From the NCBI GenBank assembly GCA_943370595.1, contig CALRRO020000003.1:372001-436000 (forward strand): DNA of 64,000 nt. Reading direction: 5' to 3'. The notes under the pieces are model-generated. The model saw only the letters and a program-made list of their open reading frames with translations. It was not told the DNA's origin and made no database searches. Below are positions 17,818-25,676 of the stretch, in pieces (the stretch's first letter is position 1; each line of letters starts with the position of its first letter). The stretch is from Piscinibacter sp943370595. GTDB lineage: Bacteria > Pseudomonadota > Gammaproteobacteria > Burkholderiales > Burkholderiaceae_C. The position numbers and the translations under genes were made by a program.

Positions 17818-19923
17818 ATGAGCACCACGAAGAACCTGCTCGTCGAACTGTTTCTCGAAGAACTGCCGCCCAAGTCGCTGAAGAAGCTCGGCGAGGCCTT
17901 TGCAAATGATCTGGCCAAGGGCCTGCGCACCCAGGGCCTGGCCGGTGAGCATTCCGCCGTCACGCCCTTCGCCTCGCCCAGGCGGCTGGCAGTGCACGTG
18001 TCCGGCGTGCTCGCCAATGCGGCGGACCGCAGCGTCTCGGTCAAGCTGATGCCGGTGGCCGTGGGCCTGGCCGCCGACGGCCAGCCGACGCCGGCGCTGC
18101 TGAAGAAGCTCTCGTCACTGGGCGCCGATGCGGCGGCTGTGCCGACGCTCAAGCGCCAGATGGACGGCAAGGCCGAAGCGCTGTTCCTCGACAGCGTGGT
18201 CACTGGCGCAACGCTGGCCGAAGGGCTGCAGAAGGCGCTCGACGAGGCGCTGGCGAGCCTGCCGATCCCGAAAGTCATGCAGTACCAGCTGGCCGACGGA
18301 TGGACCAGCGTGCACTTCGTGCGCCCCGCCCATGGCCTGGTGGCGCTGCACGGCGCCGACGTGGTGCCGGTCAAGGCGCTTGGCCTGGAGGCCGGCCGCC
18401 AGACCCGCGGCCACCGCTTCGAGGCGCAGGTGGACCCGGTGGTGCTGCTCGACGCCGACCACTACGCCCGCCAGCTCGAAGAGCAGGGCGGCGTCATCGC
18501 CGGCTTCGCCGCTCGCCACGGCGAGCTGGTGCGCCAGCTGAACCTCGCCGCCGCGAAAGAGGGACTCAAGCCGATCGAGGACGAGGCACTGCTCGACGAA
18601 GTCACCGCGCTGGTCGAGCGCCCCAACGTGCTGCTGTGCCAGTTCGAGCCCGACTTCTTGGCTGTGCCGCAGGAATGCCTGATCCTGACGATGAAGGCGA
18701 ACCAGAAGTACTTCCCGCTGCTCGACGCGGAAGGAAGGCTCACGCACAAGTTCCTGGTGGTCAGCAACATCCGCCCGGCCGATGCCAGCCGGGTGATCGG
18801 CGGCAACGAGCGGGTGGTGCGCCCGCGCCTGGCCGACGCGAAGTTCTTCTTCGACCAGGACCGGCGCAGGAGCCTCGCCTCGCGGGTCGACGGCCTGGGC
18901 AAGGTCGTCTACCACGCCAAGCTGGGCACGATGGGCGAGCGGGTCGAGCGGGTGCGCCGCATCGCCGCGGAAATCGGCAAGGCGCTCGGCGGCGAGGTGC
19001 TCGCCCAGCAGGCCGACCAGGCCGCGCAGCTGGCCAAGGCCGACCTGTTGACCGACATGGTCGGCGAGTTCCCCGAGCTGCAGGGCATCATGGGCGGCTA
19101 CTACGCGCGCCACGACGGCCTGGCCGAGGACATCGCCTTCGCGATCGAGGACCACTACAAGCCGCGCTTCGCCGGCGACGCGTTGCCGCGCAATGCGACG
19201 GGCCTGGCGGTTGCGCTCGCCGACAAGCTGGAGACGCTGGCCGGCCTGTTCGGCATCGGCCAGGTGCCCACCGGCGACAAGGACCCGTTCGCGCTGCGCC
19301 GCCATGCGCTGGGCCTGATCCGCATGCTGATCGAGCGTGAGCTGCCGCTGGAGCTGGCGCACCTCGTCTCGATCGCCTTCGCCGCGTTCCCGGCCAACCA
19401 CGGCCAGGCGCATGCCGAGCTGAACTACTTCCTGCGCGAGCGCCTGGTCGGCTACCTGCGCGAGGCCGGCCACCAGGTGCAGGACGTGGAAGCCGTCATC
19501 GAGGCACGGCCGCCGCGCTGGGCCGAGTTCCCGAAGCGGCTCGACGCGGTGCGTGCCTTCAAGGCGCTGCCCGAGGCGCAGCCGCTGGCCGCGGCCAACA
19601 AGCGAGTCGGCAACATCCTGAAGAAGAGCGAGGACAAGGTCGCCCCGGTGACCGATGCCACGCTGTTCGTCGAGAGCGCCGAACGGGCGCTGGCCGATGC
19701 GCTGGAAGCCGTGGCGCCGCGTTCGGAGAAGGCCTTCGCGGCCGGCGACTACACCGCCTCGCTGCAGGCGCTGGCCGCGCTGAAGGCGCCGGTCGATGCC
19801 TTCTTCGACACGGTGATGGTCAATGCCGACGACCCGCGGCTGCGCGCCAACCGGCTCGGCCTGCTGTCCCGGCTGCACGTGGCGATGAACCGCGTGGCCG
19901 ACCTTTCCAAGCTGGCCAACTAG
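17818..19923 (+). CDS. glyS: Glycyl-tRNA synthetase beta subunit
   Basis: tRNA-binding subunit of GlyRS, 701 residues. The N-terminus is NLLVELFLEELPPKSLKKLG. The middle contains the GEFPELQGIMGGYYARHDGL block of the HD-like region, and the C-terminus has the anticodon-binding segment ending FFDTVMVNADDPRLRANRLG. It begins directly after the glyQ stop, as in most Proteobacteria. Confidence 0.98.
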   Translation: MSTTKNLLVELFLEELPPKSLKKLGEAFANDLAKGLRTQGLAGEHSAVTPFASPRRLAVHVSGVLANAADRSVSVKLMPVAVGLAADGQPTPALLKKLSSLGADAAAVPTLKRQMDGKAEALFLDSVVTGATLAEGLQKALDEALASLPIPKVMQYQLADGWTSVHFVRPAHGLVALHGADVVPVKALGLEAGRQTRGHRFEAQVDPVVLLDADHYARQLEEQGGVIAGFAARHGELVRQLNLAAAKEGLKPIEDEALLDEVTALVERPNVLLCQFEPDFLAVPQECLILTMKANQKYFPLLDAEGRLTHKFLVVSNIRPADASRVIGGNERVVRPRLADAKFFFDQDRRRSLASRVDGLGKVVYHAKLGTMGERVERVRRIAAEIGKALGGEVLAQQADQAAQLAKADLLTDMVGEFPELQGIMGGYYARHDGLAEDIAFAIEDHYKPRFAGDALPRNATGLAVALADKLETLAGLFGIGQVPTGDKDPFALRRHALGLIRMLIERELPLELAHLVSIAFAAFPANHGQAHAELNYFLRERLVGYLREAGHQVQDVEAVIEARPPRWAEFPKRLDAVRAFKALPEAQPLAAANKRVGNILKKSEDKVAPVTDATLFVESAERALADALEAVAPRSEKAFAAGDYTASLQALAALKAPVDAFFDTVMVNADDPRLRANRLGLLSRLHVAMNRVADLSKLAN

Positions 19924-19930
19924 GGCGCCG

Positions 19931-20539
19931 ATGCACACCCCCGCGATGAAGCTCGTGATCCTCGACCGCGACGGCACGATCAACGAGGACCGCGACGATT
20001 ACGTCAAGTCGCCCGAAGAGTGGACGCCGGTGCCCGGTGCGCTGGAGGCGATCGCGCGGCTGAACCACAACGGCTGGCACACGGTGGTGGCGAGCAACCA
20101 GTCGGGCATCGGCCGCGGCCTGTTCGACATGGCCGCGCTCAACGCGATGCACGCGAAGATGCACCAGATGCTGGCCAAGCACGGTGGCCGCATCGATGCG
20201 GTGTTCTTCTGCCCGCATGCGCCGGAGGACGGCTGCGACTGTCGCAAGCCGGCGCCGGGCCTGTTCCGCCAGATCGGCGAACGCTTCGGTGTCGACCTGG
20301 CCGACGTGCCGGTGGTCGGCGACGTGCTGCGCGACCTGCAGGCCGGCGTGGCCGTCGGCTGCGAGCCGCACCTGGTGCGCAGCGGCAAGGCTGCGCCCGA
20401 CCGCATGAACGACGCCCAGCTCGCCGAGCTGTGCGCGAAGCTGCCCGGCACGCGCGTGCACGCCAGCCTCGACGCCTTCGCCGAATGGCTGATCGCACGG
20501 GACCGGGCGCCGAAGCCGGCGGCCGGGGCGAACGCATGA
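19931..20539 (+). CDS. gmhB: D-glycero-beta-D-manno-heptose-1,7-bisphosphate 7-phosphatase
   Basis: HAD phosphatase of the ADP-heptose pathway for lipopolysaccharide inner core. The 202-residue protein has LDRDGT (Asp12 and Asp14 as nucleophile and acid), ASNQSGIGRG (motif II) and a structural zinc site with Cys94, His96, Cys102 and Cys104 in CPHAPEDGCDCRKP, as expected for GmhB. An internal ATG at 19946 is an alternative start. The stop overlaps the plsC start. Confidence 0.94.
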   Translation: MHTPAMKLVILDRDGTINEDRDDYVKSPEEWTPVPGALEAIARLNHNGWHTVVASNQSGIGRGLFDMAALNAMHAKMHQMLAKHGGRIDAVFFCPHAPEDGCDCRKPAPGLFRQIGERFGVDLADVPVVGDVLRDLQAGVAVGCEPHLVRSGKAAPDRMNDAQLAELCAKLPGTRVHASLDAFAEWLIARDRAPKPAAGANA

Positions 20540-21288
20540 ACGCGCTGCGCTCTGCGCTCTACGTGCTGTGGCTGGCCGCGACGGTCGTGCCCTGGGCGAT
20601 CTTCGTGCTGGTTTATTCGATCTTCGTGCGCGGCGACCGCCTGTACTGGTTCACGATGCGCTGGCTGCGCATGGCGATCTGGGGTGCGCGCGTGATCTGC
20701 GGCGTGCGCCATCGCATCCAGGGCTGGGAGAACCTGCCCGACACGCGGGTGATCCTGACGCCCAAGCACCAGTCGACCTGGGAGACCTTCGCCTTCCCGA
20801 CGCTGATGCCGCACCCGCTGTGCTACGTGTTCAAGCGCGAGCTGCTGATGATCCCGTTCTTCGGCTGGGCGATGGGCCGGCTGGACATGATCCACATCGA
20901 CCGCAGCAAGCGCGCCGAGGCCTGGAACAAGGTGGCCGAGCAGGGCCGGCGCTTCATGGCCAATGGCCACTGGGTGATCATGTTCCCCGAAGGCACGCGC
21001 ACGCCGCGCGGCAGCCAGGGCACCTACAAGAACGGCGCCGCACGCCTGGCGGTGACCACCGACACGCCGCTGGTGCCGATCGCCGTCACTTCGGCGCGCT
21101 GCTGGCCGCGCAAGAGTTTCGTGCTGCGTCCCGGCATGATCGACATCTCGATCGGCAAGCCCATCCCGGCCAATGGCCGCGAGCCCGATGAGCTGATGCG
21201 CGAGGCCGAGCGCTGGATCGAGGCCGAGATGCGCCGGCTCGACCCCGAAGCCTACGCACACGAAGCGAAGCAGGCGCCGGCCGCTTAA
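20536..21288 (+). CDS. plsC: 1-acyl-sn-glycerol-3-phosphate acyltransferase
   Basis: Makes phosphatidic acid from lysophosphatidic acid at the inner membrane. The 250-residue protein has an N-terminal membrane segment (8-32). The acyltransferase motif I reads HQSTWE (His78 to Glu83), so the usual HX4D Asp is Glu. Motif III is FPEGTRT (150-156). The Asp-to-Glu variant is seen in betaproteobacterial homologues and is likely functional. ATGA overlap with gmhB implies coupling. Confidence 0.94.
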   Translation: MNALRSALYVLWLAATVVPWAIFVLVYSIFVRGDRLYWFTMRWLRMAIWGARVICGVRHRIQGWENLPDTRVILTPKHQSTWETFAFPTLMPHPLCYVFKRELLMIPFFGWAMGRLDMIHIDRSKRAEAWNKVAEQGRRFMANGHWVIMFPEGTRTPRGSQGTYKNGAARLAVTTDTPLVPIAVTSARCWPRKSFVLRPGMIDISIGKPIPANGREPDELMREAERWIEAEMRRLDPEAYAHEAKQAPAA

Positions 21289-21299
21289 ACTTCGCGCCC

Positions 21300-22220
21300 A
21301 TGCCGCGCCCCGCCGCCACCGCCTCCGCCTTGCAGCTCTCGCTGTTCGATGCGGCGGCACCGGACGAGACGGGCGACGCCCCGGCGACACCGCCGGCCGC
21401 TGCCGCCCCGGCGAGCGCTGCCACCGTCCCGATGCCGATCCCGGCCGTGCCCGCCTCGTCGGCCACCTTCCGCCACCCGCAGGCCGACCGCGAGATCCGC
21501 CTCGGCGAGCACCTGGTGGCCTATGCGCTCAAGCGCGCGCGCCGGCGCAGCATCGGCTTCATCGTGGGCGCGGAAGGGCTGTCGGTCAACGCGCCGCGCT
21601 GGGTCGGCCTCGGCGACATCGAAGCGGCGCTGCGCGAGAAGGCCGACTGGATCGTGCGCAAGCTGCGCGAGCAGCAGGAGCGGGTGCAGCGCCAGCTGCA
21701 GGCGCGCATCGACTGGCGCGACGGCGCTGCCGTGCCCTTCCTCGGCGAGACGGTGATCGTCGTGCTCGACCCCCGGGCCACCGGCGCCGTGCTGAACACC
21801 GACGGCCAGGCGCTGCCCGGCGTGCCGCGGCTGGCGCTGCACGTCGGCCTGCCGCACACCGCGACGCCCGAGCAGATCCGCGACGCGGTGCAGAGCTGGC
21901 TGCAGCGCCAGGCGCGCCGCATCTTCGAGGAGCGGGTGCAGCACTTCGCCGGCAAGCTCGGCGTGCGCTGCACGCGCCTGTCGCTGTCGTCGGCGCAGAC
22001 CCGCTGGGGCAGCGCCAGTGCCGACGGCTCGGTGCGGCTGAACTGGCGGCTGGTGCACTTCGCGCTGACGACGATCGACTACGTCGTCACCCACGAACTG
22101 GCCCACCTGCGCGAGATGAACCACAGCCCGCGCTTCTGGGACGTGGTGCGTTCGGTGATGCCAGACTACGAACGCGCCCGCGGCACGCTGAAGGACGACG
22201 TGCTGCCGGTGTTTGACTGA
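21300..22220 (+). CDS. YgjP-like (DUF45) metallopeptidase
   Basis: A 306-residue protein with a zincin motif HELAHLREMNH (His265, Glu266, His269, with His275 as third ligand) near the C-terminus, preceded by SSAQTRWGSASADGSVRLNW, typical of the YgjP/SprT-like family. The first 55 residues are Ala/Pro-rich and probably disordered. The physiological substrate is unknown. The rightward run of housekeeping genes ends here; the stop is three bases from the convergent TIR gene. Confidence 0.9.
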   Translation: MPRPAATASALQLSLFDAAAPDETGDAPATPPAAAAPASAATVPMPIPAVPASSATFRHPQADREIRLGEHLVAYALKRARRRSIGFIVGAEGLSVNAPRWVGLGDIEAALREKADWIVRKLREQQERVQRQLQARIDWRDGAAVPFLGETVIVVLDPRATGAVLNTDGQALPGVPRLALHVGLPHTATPEQIRDAVQSWLQRQARRIFEERVQHFAGKLGVRCTRLSLSSAQTRWGSASADGSVRLNWRLVHFALTTIDYVVTHELAHLREMNHSPRFWDVVRSVMPDYERARGTLKDDVLPVFD

Positions 22221-22223
22221 GGC

Positions 22224-23318
22224 TCAGCCTGCGCCCGGCCGCCGGCCGGTGATGCCCCAGACGATCTGGTCGAACGGGTCGGGATCGTCGCGGCGGAAAT
22301 CGACCCAGGTGAATTGGCGCAGGAACAGCGGCAGCTCGGGCTTGGCCGGCGCGCCGGGCAGCAGCACCGGGATCACCGGGACGCGGCGGTCGACGAACTC
22401 GCTGATGAAGCCGCGCATCTCCTGCTGGTGCCATGGGCTGATGCCGGCCGGGCCGATGCACACCGCCGCGCTGCCGATGCGCTGGATCTGCCGCTCCAGC
22501 AGTTCCTGCCAGGCCTGGCCGGGCGGCAGCTCCCATTCGTCCAGCCAGGGCAGCAGGCCGCGCGCCTTCAGGCCGTCGCCAAGGCGCTTGACCGCCGGCT
22601 TGTCAGCAGAGTTATGGCAGAGGAAGACGTCGAAGCGGCCCTCCTCGCGCTTGCTGCGCAGGGCCTCGGCGAACGCGCTCTCGGCCGCGGGGCGGGGCGG
22701 GGCGACGGCCGCGGCCGCCGATGTCCGCGGGGCTGTCGGTGGCGGTTCCGCCACGGCGATGGTTGGTGCGGCGCCCAGGCGCTGCTCACCACCGGCATGC
22801 AGCGTGGCGACCGTGCCGAGCGCTGCCGCATTGGCCGCCGCGACGGCGTCATCGACACGATCGCCCGCGGCCAGTGCGCGGTAGAACGCTGCCTGCGCCG
22901 CGGCTGTCACCGGCGCCGCCATTGAGACCACGGCGCCCACGCCGGCCTGCGCCAGCGCCTGCACGGCCAGGGCGTGCGGCGCCCGCGCGGCCTCGGCGGT
23001 CGAGGCCGGCTGAAGCACCAGCAACTTCAGCCCCGGCGCCGCCTGGCGCAGCAGCGTGGCCAGCGCCTGCACGTTCAGGCTGCGCACGCCACCGGCGGAG
23101 TCGGCCAGGCGCAGCGTGAGGTAGCTGCTGCCCACCGCGGCCGCGTCGGCCACGATGTGCAGCACGGTGCCCGCACCCAGTTCGCGGCGCAGCGCCGCCT
23201 CGGTGGCCGGGGTGGGCTGCCGGCAGTCCCATCCGGCGTTGCGCAAGGCGTCCAGCGCTCCGGCCAGCGCGCGGGCGGAGTCTTCGCCGCCCGGGGCGAT
23301 GGCCAGCGTCAGCTGCAT
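22224..23318 (-). CDS. Degenerate CHAT-like domain fused to a TIR domain
   Basis: A 364-residue protein. Residues 228-345 are a TIR domain of the bacterial NADase or signalling type (RFDVFLCHNSADKPAVKRLG, then WLDEWELPPG). Glu300 in PWHQQEM sits where the catalytic Glu of TIR NADases lies. Residues 1-180 follow the layout of CHAT caspase-like domains, but the His of the HG motif aligns with Asp58 (VLHIVADAA) and the Cys of SAC aligns with Ala105 (LVLQPAST), so protease activity is unlikely. An Ala/Pro linker spans 185-215. It is last gene of a three-gene operon, 13 bp after the M48 gene. The role is unknown; NAD-depleting effector is an inference. Confidence 0.85.
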   Translation of the reverse strand: MQLTLAIAPGGEDSARALAGALDALRNAGWDCRQPTPATEAALRRELGAGTVLHIVADAAAVGSSYLTLRLADSAGGVRSLNVQALATLLRQAAPGLKLLVLQPASTAEAARAPHALAVQALAQAGVGAVVSMAAPVTAAAQAAFYRALAAGDRVDDAVAAANAAALGTVATLHAGGEQRLGAAPTIAVAEPPPTAPRTSAAAAVAPPRPAAESAFAEALRSKREEGRFDVFLCHNSADKPAVKRLGDGLKARGLLPWLDEWELPPGQAWQELLERQIQRIGSAAVCIGPAGISPWHQQEMRGFISEFVDRRVPVIPVLLPGAPAKPELPLFLRQFTWVDFRRDDPDPFDQIVWGITGRRPGAG

Positions 23319-23331
23319 GGCCGGTGCGTCC

Positions 23332-24270
23332 TCATGCGGCGCGCAGCCGCAGGCCGCAGCCCGAGCAGAACTGCGCGGCATCGCCGAGCTTCGCGCCGCA
23401 GGCGGTGCAGAACGCGGCACCGAGCATCGGGCGCGGGCCCTGGTGGTCGGTGGCGAGCAGGCGGTCGTAGTCGCCGGCGTCGATCCACTGCAGGCACTGC
23501 TGGGCGCGGTGCACCGTCCACGGGTGGCTCTGGTCCATCGCCGACAGGCGCCGCGCGATCCAGTTCAGCGCATCGGTGTCGAGCGACTCGAAGGTGCGCG
23601 CCTGCGCGATGAAGTCCTCGGTGTTGGCGCTCGTGTAGCGGCTGCGCGGCAGGCCGGCGAGCTTCATCATCACGGCCAGCGCGATGCTCGGGTCCTGGCA
23701 GGCGAGCAGCCCGGCGCGGTCGGCGCTGAACTCGCTCATGCGCTTCCAGTTCAGCAGCGCCACCTGCAGCCCGGCGCCGGCCAGTTCGCCCAGGCCCAGC
23801 GTGACGCCGCCGATCAGGCTGCCGATCACCGGCAGGTACTCGGCGATCTGGTAGTACAGGACATGGCCGCTCTTGATGTGGCCCATCTCGTGACCGACGA
23901 CGAACAGCAGCTCGTCGGGCGTGAGTGCGTCGATCGCCTCGGAACTGACCACGATCAGCGGCTTGCCGACCCCCGCCGTGAAGGCGTTGATGCTGCCGTC
24001 GGCGGCGATGTAGAGGTCGGGCAGCGTCGGCAGGTCGATGTTCGCCGCCGCCTCGCGCGCCACCTCGAACAGTTCGGGGAAGGAATCGGCGCTGACCTTC
24101 AGGTGGCTGCCGGTGAGCTGCACGCGCAGCATGCGCTCGAAGCCCCACTCGTTGACCTTGCGCACCAGCGTCTCGAGCCCGCCGGTGTTCTGCAGCGCGT
24201 CGAGTGCCTTCTTGTCGAGCGGGTGTTCGTAGCTCTGTGGCTTCAGACCGGTGAGCTGTCGGCGTTCCAT
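23332..24270 (-). CDS. M48 family metallopeptidase with C-terminal double zinc ribbon
   Basis: A 312-residue peptidase. The zinc site is HEMGH (His127, Glu128, His131) with Glu180 of EFSADRAG as third ligand. Two hydrophobic stretches (about 143-172) could be membrane hairpins or packed helices. The C-terminus carries a zinc ribbon with Cys288/291 and Cys302/305. There is no signal peptide, so the active site is probably cytoplasmic. It lies between the TM2/zinc-ribbon gene (4-bp gap) and the CHAT-TIR gene (13-bp gap), so the three are almost certainly one operon. The substrate is unknown. Confidence 0.9.
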   Translation of the reverse strand: MERRQLTGLKPQSYEHPLDKKALDALQNTGGLETLVRKVNEWGFERMLRVQLTGSHLKVSADSFPELFEVAREAAANIDLPTLPDLYIAADGSINAFTAGVGKPLIVVSSEAIDALTPDELLFVVGHEMGHIKSGHVLYYQIAEYLPVIGSLIGGVTLGLGELAGAGLQVALLNWKRMSEFSADRAGLLACQDPSIALAVMMKLAGLPRSRYTSANTEDFIAQARTFESLDTDALNWIARRLSAMDQSHPWTVHRAQQCLQWIDAGDYDRLLATDHQGPRPMLGAAFCTACGAKLGDAAQFCSGCGLRLRAA

Positions 24271-24274
24271 CGCC

Positions 24275-24646
24275 TCACCAGACCTTGCCCTTGCCCGAGG
24301 CGACCTGGTAGCCGTCGACCATCGACCAGATCCAGACGGCGATCGTCGCCAGGCCGCCCGTGAACATCAGCCCCAGCACCGCGCCGACGAACATCGCGAT
24401 GCCCTTCTTCCAGTCGTTGTTGTAGAGCTGGCCGGCGCCGGTGATCACGCACGACAGCACCGCGGCCACCCAGGGCGTCTTGCCGGTCGGGCTGGTGGCC
24501 TGCGTCACCGCCGCCGGCTCCACGCCGCGCACCGGCAGTGGCGGCGCCGCCGCCTGCACCGGGGCGGCCGCGGCCAGCGCCGTCCCGCAACTCGCACAGA
24601 AGCGTGCTCCGTCCGGATTCTCCGTGCCGCACTTCGAGCAGAACAT
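24275..24646 (-). CDS. Zinc-ribbon TM2-domain membrane protein
   Basis: A 123-residue protein. An N-terminal zinc ribbon (Cys3, Cys6, Cys17, Cys20) is followed by an Ala/Pro linker and a TM2 domain at about 58-115: two membrane segments joined by the GAGQLYNNDWKKG motif. The ATG at 24646 is preceded by GAGGAGGGA. It is first gene of the operon with M48 and CHAT-TIR. The zinc ribbon resembles the one at the C-terminus of the M48 protein, hinting at a shared partner. Confidence 0.9.
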   Translation of the reverse strand: MFCSKCGTENPDGARFCASCGTALAAAAPVQAAAPPLPVRGVEPAAVTQATSPTGKTPWVAAVLSCVITGAGQLYNNDWKKGIAMFVGAVLGLMFTGGLATIAVWIWSMVDGYQVASGKGKVW

Positions 24647-24725
24647 GTCGTGTCCCTCCTCGGGGCATCATGCCGAGCGCGGCGAGGCGGTGTCAACCAG
24701 CGGAACTGGGGACGTGCCGTCGGCA

Positions 24726-25460
24726 TCAGCCCGGCGAGTACGGGCCGGCCAGCCCGGCATAGGTCTTGGGCAGCGGCGCTGCATAGTCGCCGCGCTTGCT
24801 GGTGGACAGGCCCAGCGCCACCAGGCCCTCGGCCAGCTTGACCGCCGCGCCGACGCCGTCGATCACCGGCACGCCCAGGCGCTGCTGGAGCGTGTGGCAC
24901 AGGTCGGCCATGCCGGCGCAGCCGAGCACGATGGCGCCGCTGCGGTCACGCTCCAGCGCCTGCTCGGCACAGGCCAGGATGCGCGCGAAGGCGTTGCTCG
25001 CCGGGTCCTCCAGCTCGAGCACCGCGATGTCGGTGCCGTGGATGCCGCGGCAGCGGCGCTCGAAGCCGTACTGCAGCACCAGGTGTTCGGCGATGACGAT
25101 CGTGCGCGACAGCGTCGTCACCACCGAGAAGCCGGTGGCCAGCAGCGAGGCCGCATGGAAGGCCGCCTCGGCGATGCCGATCACCGGGCCGCGCGCCAGC
25201 TCGCGCGCGGCGTGCAGCCCCGGGTCGCCGAAGCAGGCGATGACATGGGCATCGGCGCCGGCGAGTTCGCCCGCGCGCACCTGCTCGGCCACGCCCGCCG
25301 CCGCCCAGACGTCGTCGTGGTGGCCTTCGATCGACGGCGCGCCGAAGCTCGGCTGCACTGCCTCGATCTGCGTGCCGGCGGCGGCCACCGCGCGGGCTGC
25401 CGCGCCGATCGCGGCGGTCATCGAGGCGCTGGTGTTGGGGTTGATCACGCGCAGCTTCAT
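24726..25460 (-). CDS. Asp/Glu/hydantoin racemase family protein
   Basis: A 244-residue member of the aspartate/glutamate racemase superfamily, close to hydantoin racemases and allantoin-pathway relatives. It begins MKLRVINPNTSASMTAAIGA and has the two catalytic Cys in IACFGDPG (Cys76) and LGCAGM (Cys181). The ATG at 25460 has AGGATGAG upstream. Divergent from the ABC transporter operon with a shared CTTTG(T/C)ATACA box. The transporter and deacetylase nearby suggest a ureide or hydantoin substrate; this is inference. Confidence 0.9.
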   Translation of the reverse strand: MKLRVINPNTSASMTAAIGAAARAVAAAGTQIEAVQPSFGAPSIEGHHDDVWAAAGVAEQVRAGELAGADAHVIACFGDPGLHAARELARGPVIGIAEAAFHAASLLATGFSVVTTLSRTIVIAEHLVLQYGFERRCRGIHGTDIAVLELEDPASNAFARILACAEQALERDRSGAIVLGCAGMADLCHTLQQRLGVPVIDGVGAAVKLAEGLVALGLSTSKRGDYAAPLPKTYAGLAGPYSPG

Positions 25461-25470
25461 CGGCTCATCC

Positions 25471-25481
25471 TGTATACAAAG
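25471..25481 (-). promoter_or_regulatory. Candidate GntR/FCD box upstream of the racemase
   Basis: The reverse strand reads CTTTGTATACA, including the 8-bp palindrome TGTATACA, immediately before the racemase ribosome site. A near-identical CTTTGCATACA (10 of 11 bases) lies before the divergent ABC gene. The FCD-type GntR regulator at 29882 is the obvious candidate binder. Confidence 0.45.
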
Positions 25482-25657
25482 TGTCGGGCGACCTCGCCAC
25501 ATTACCGCAAGAGGCGAGCCCGTGGTGGGACGTCGCGCCGCCCCATTTGCGGGCGGCTGGGCCCGGATAGCGCCCTTGCTGGTGCGATCCGTGACACGAC
25601 AAGGTGCGTTTTCAGGGCTTTGCCATCGGGACTGGCCCGAGTCGGTCGTGGCACATG

Positions 25658-25668
25658 CTTTGCATACA
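25658..25668 (+). promoter_or_regulatory. Candidate GntR/FCD box upstream of the ABC transporter operon
   Basis: CTTTGCATACA, ending eight bases before the start codon of the ATPase gene. It matches the box before the racemase in 10 of 11 positions and is oriented toward its own gene, as there. The 190 bp between the two boxes holds no gene. Confidence 0.45.
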
Positions 25669-25676
25669 CTGGCCGC

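Noticed and set aside
22224..24646. The TIR operon as a recently acquired island
   Set aside because: Base composition and codon use look like the neighbours, and there is no integrase, tRNA or repeat boundary, so transfer cannot be claimed from this sequence.
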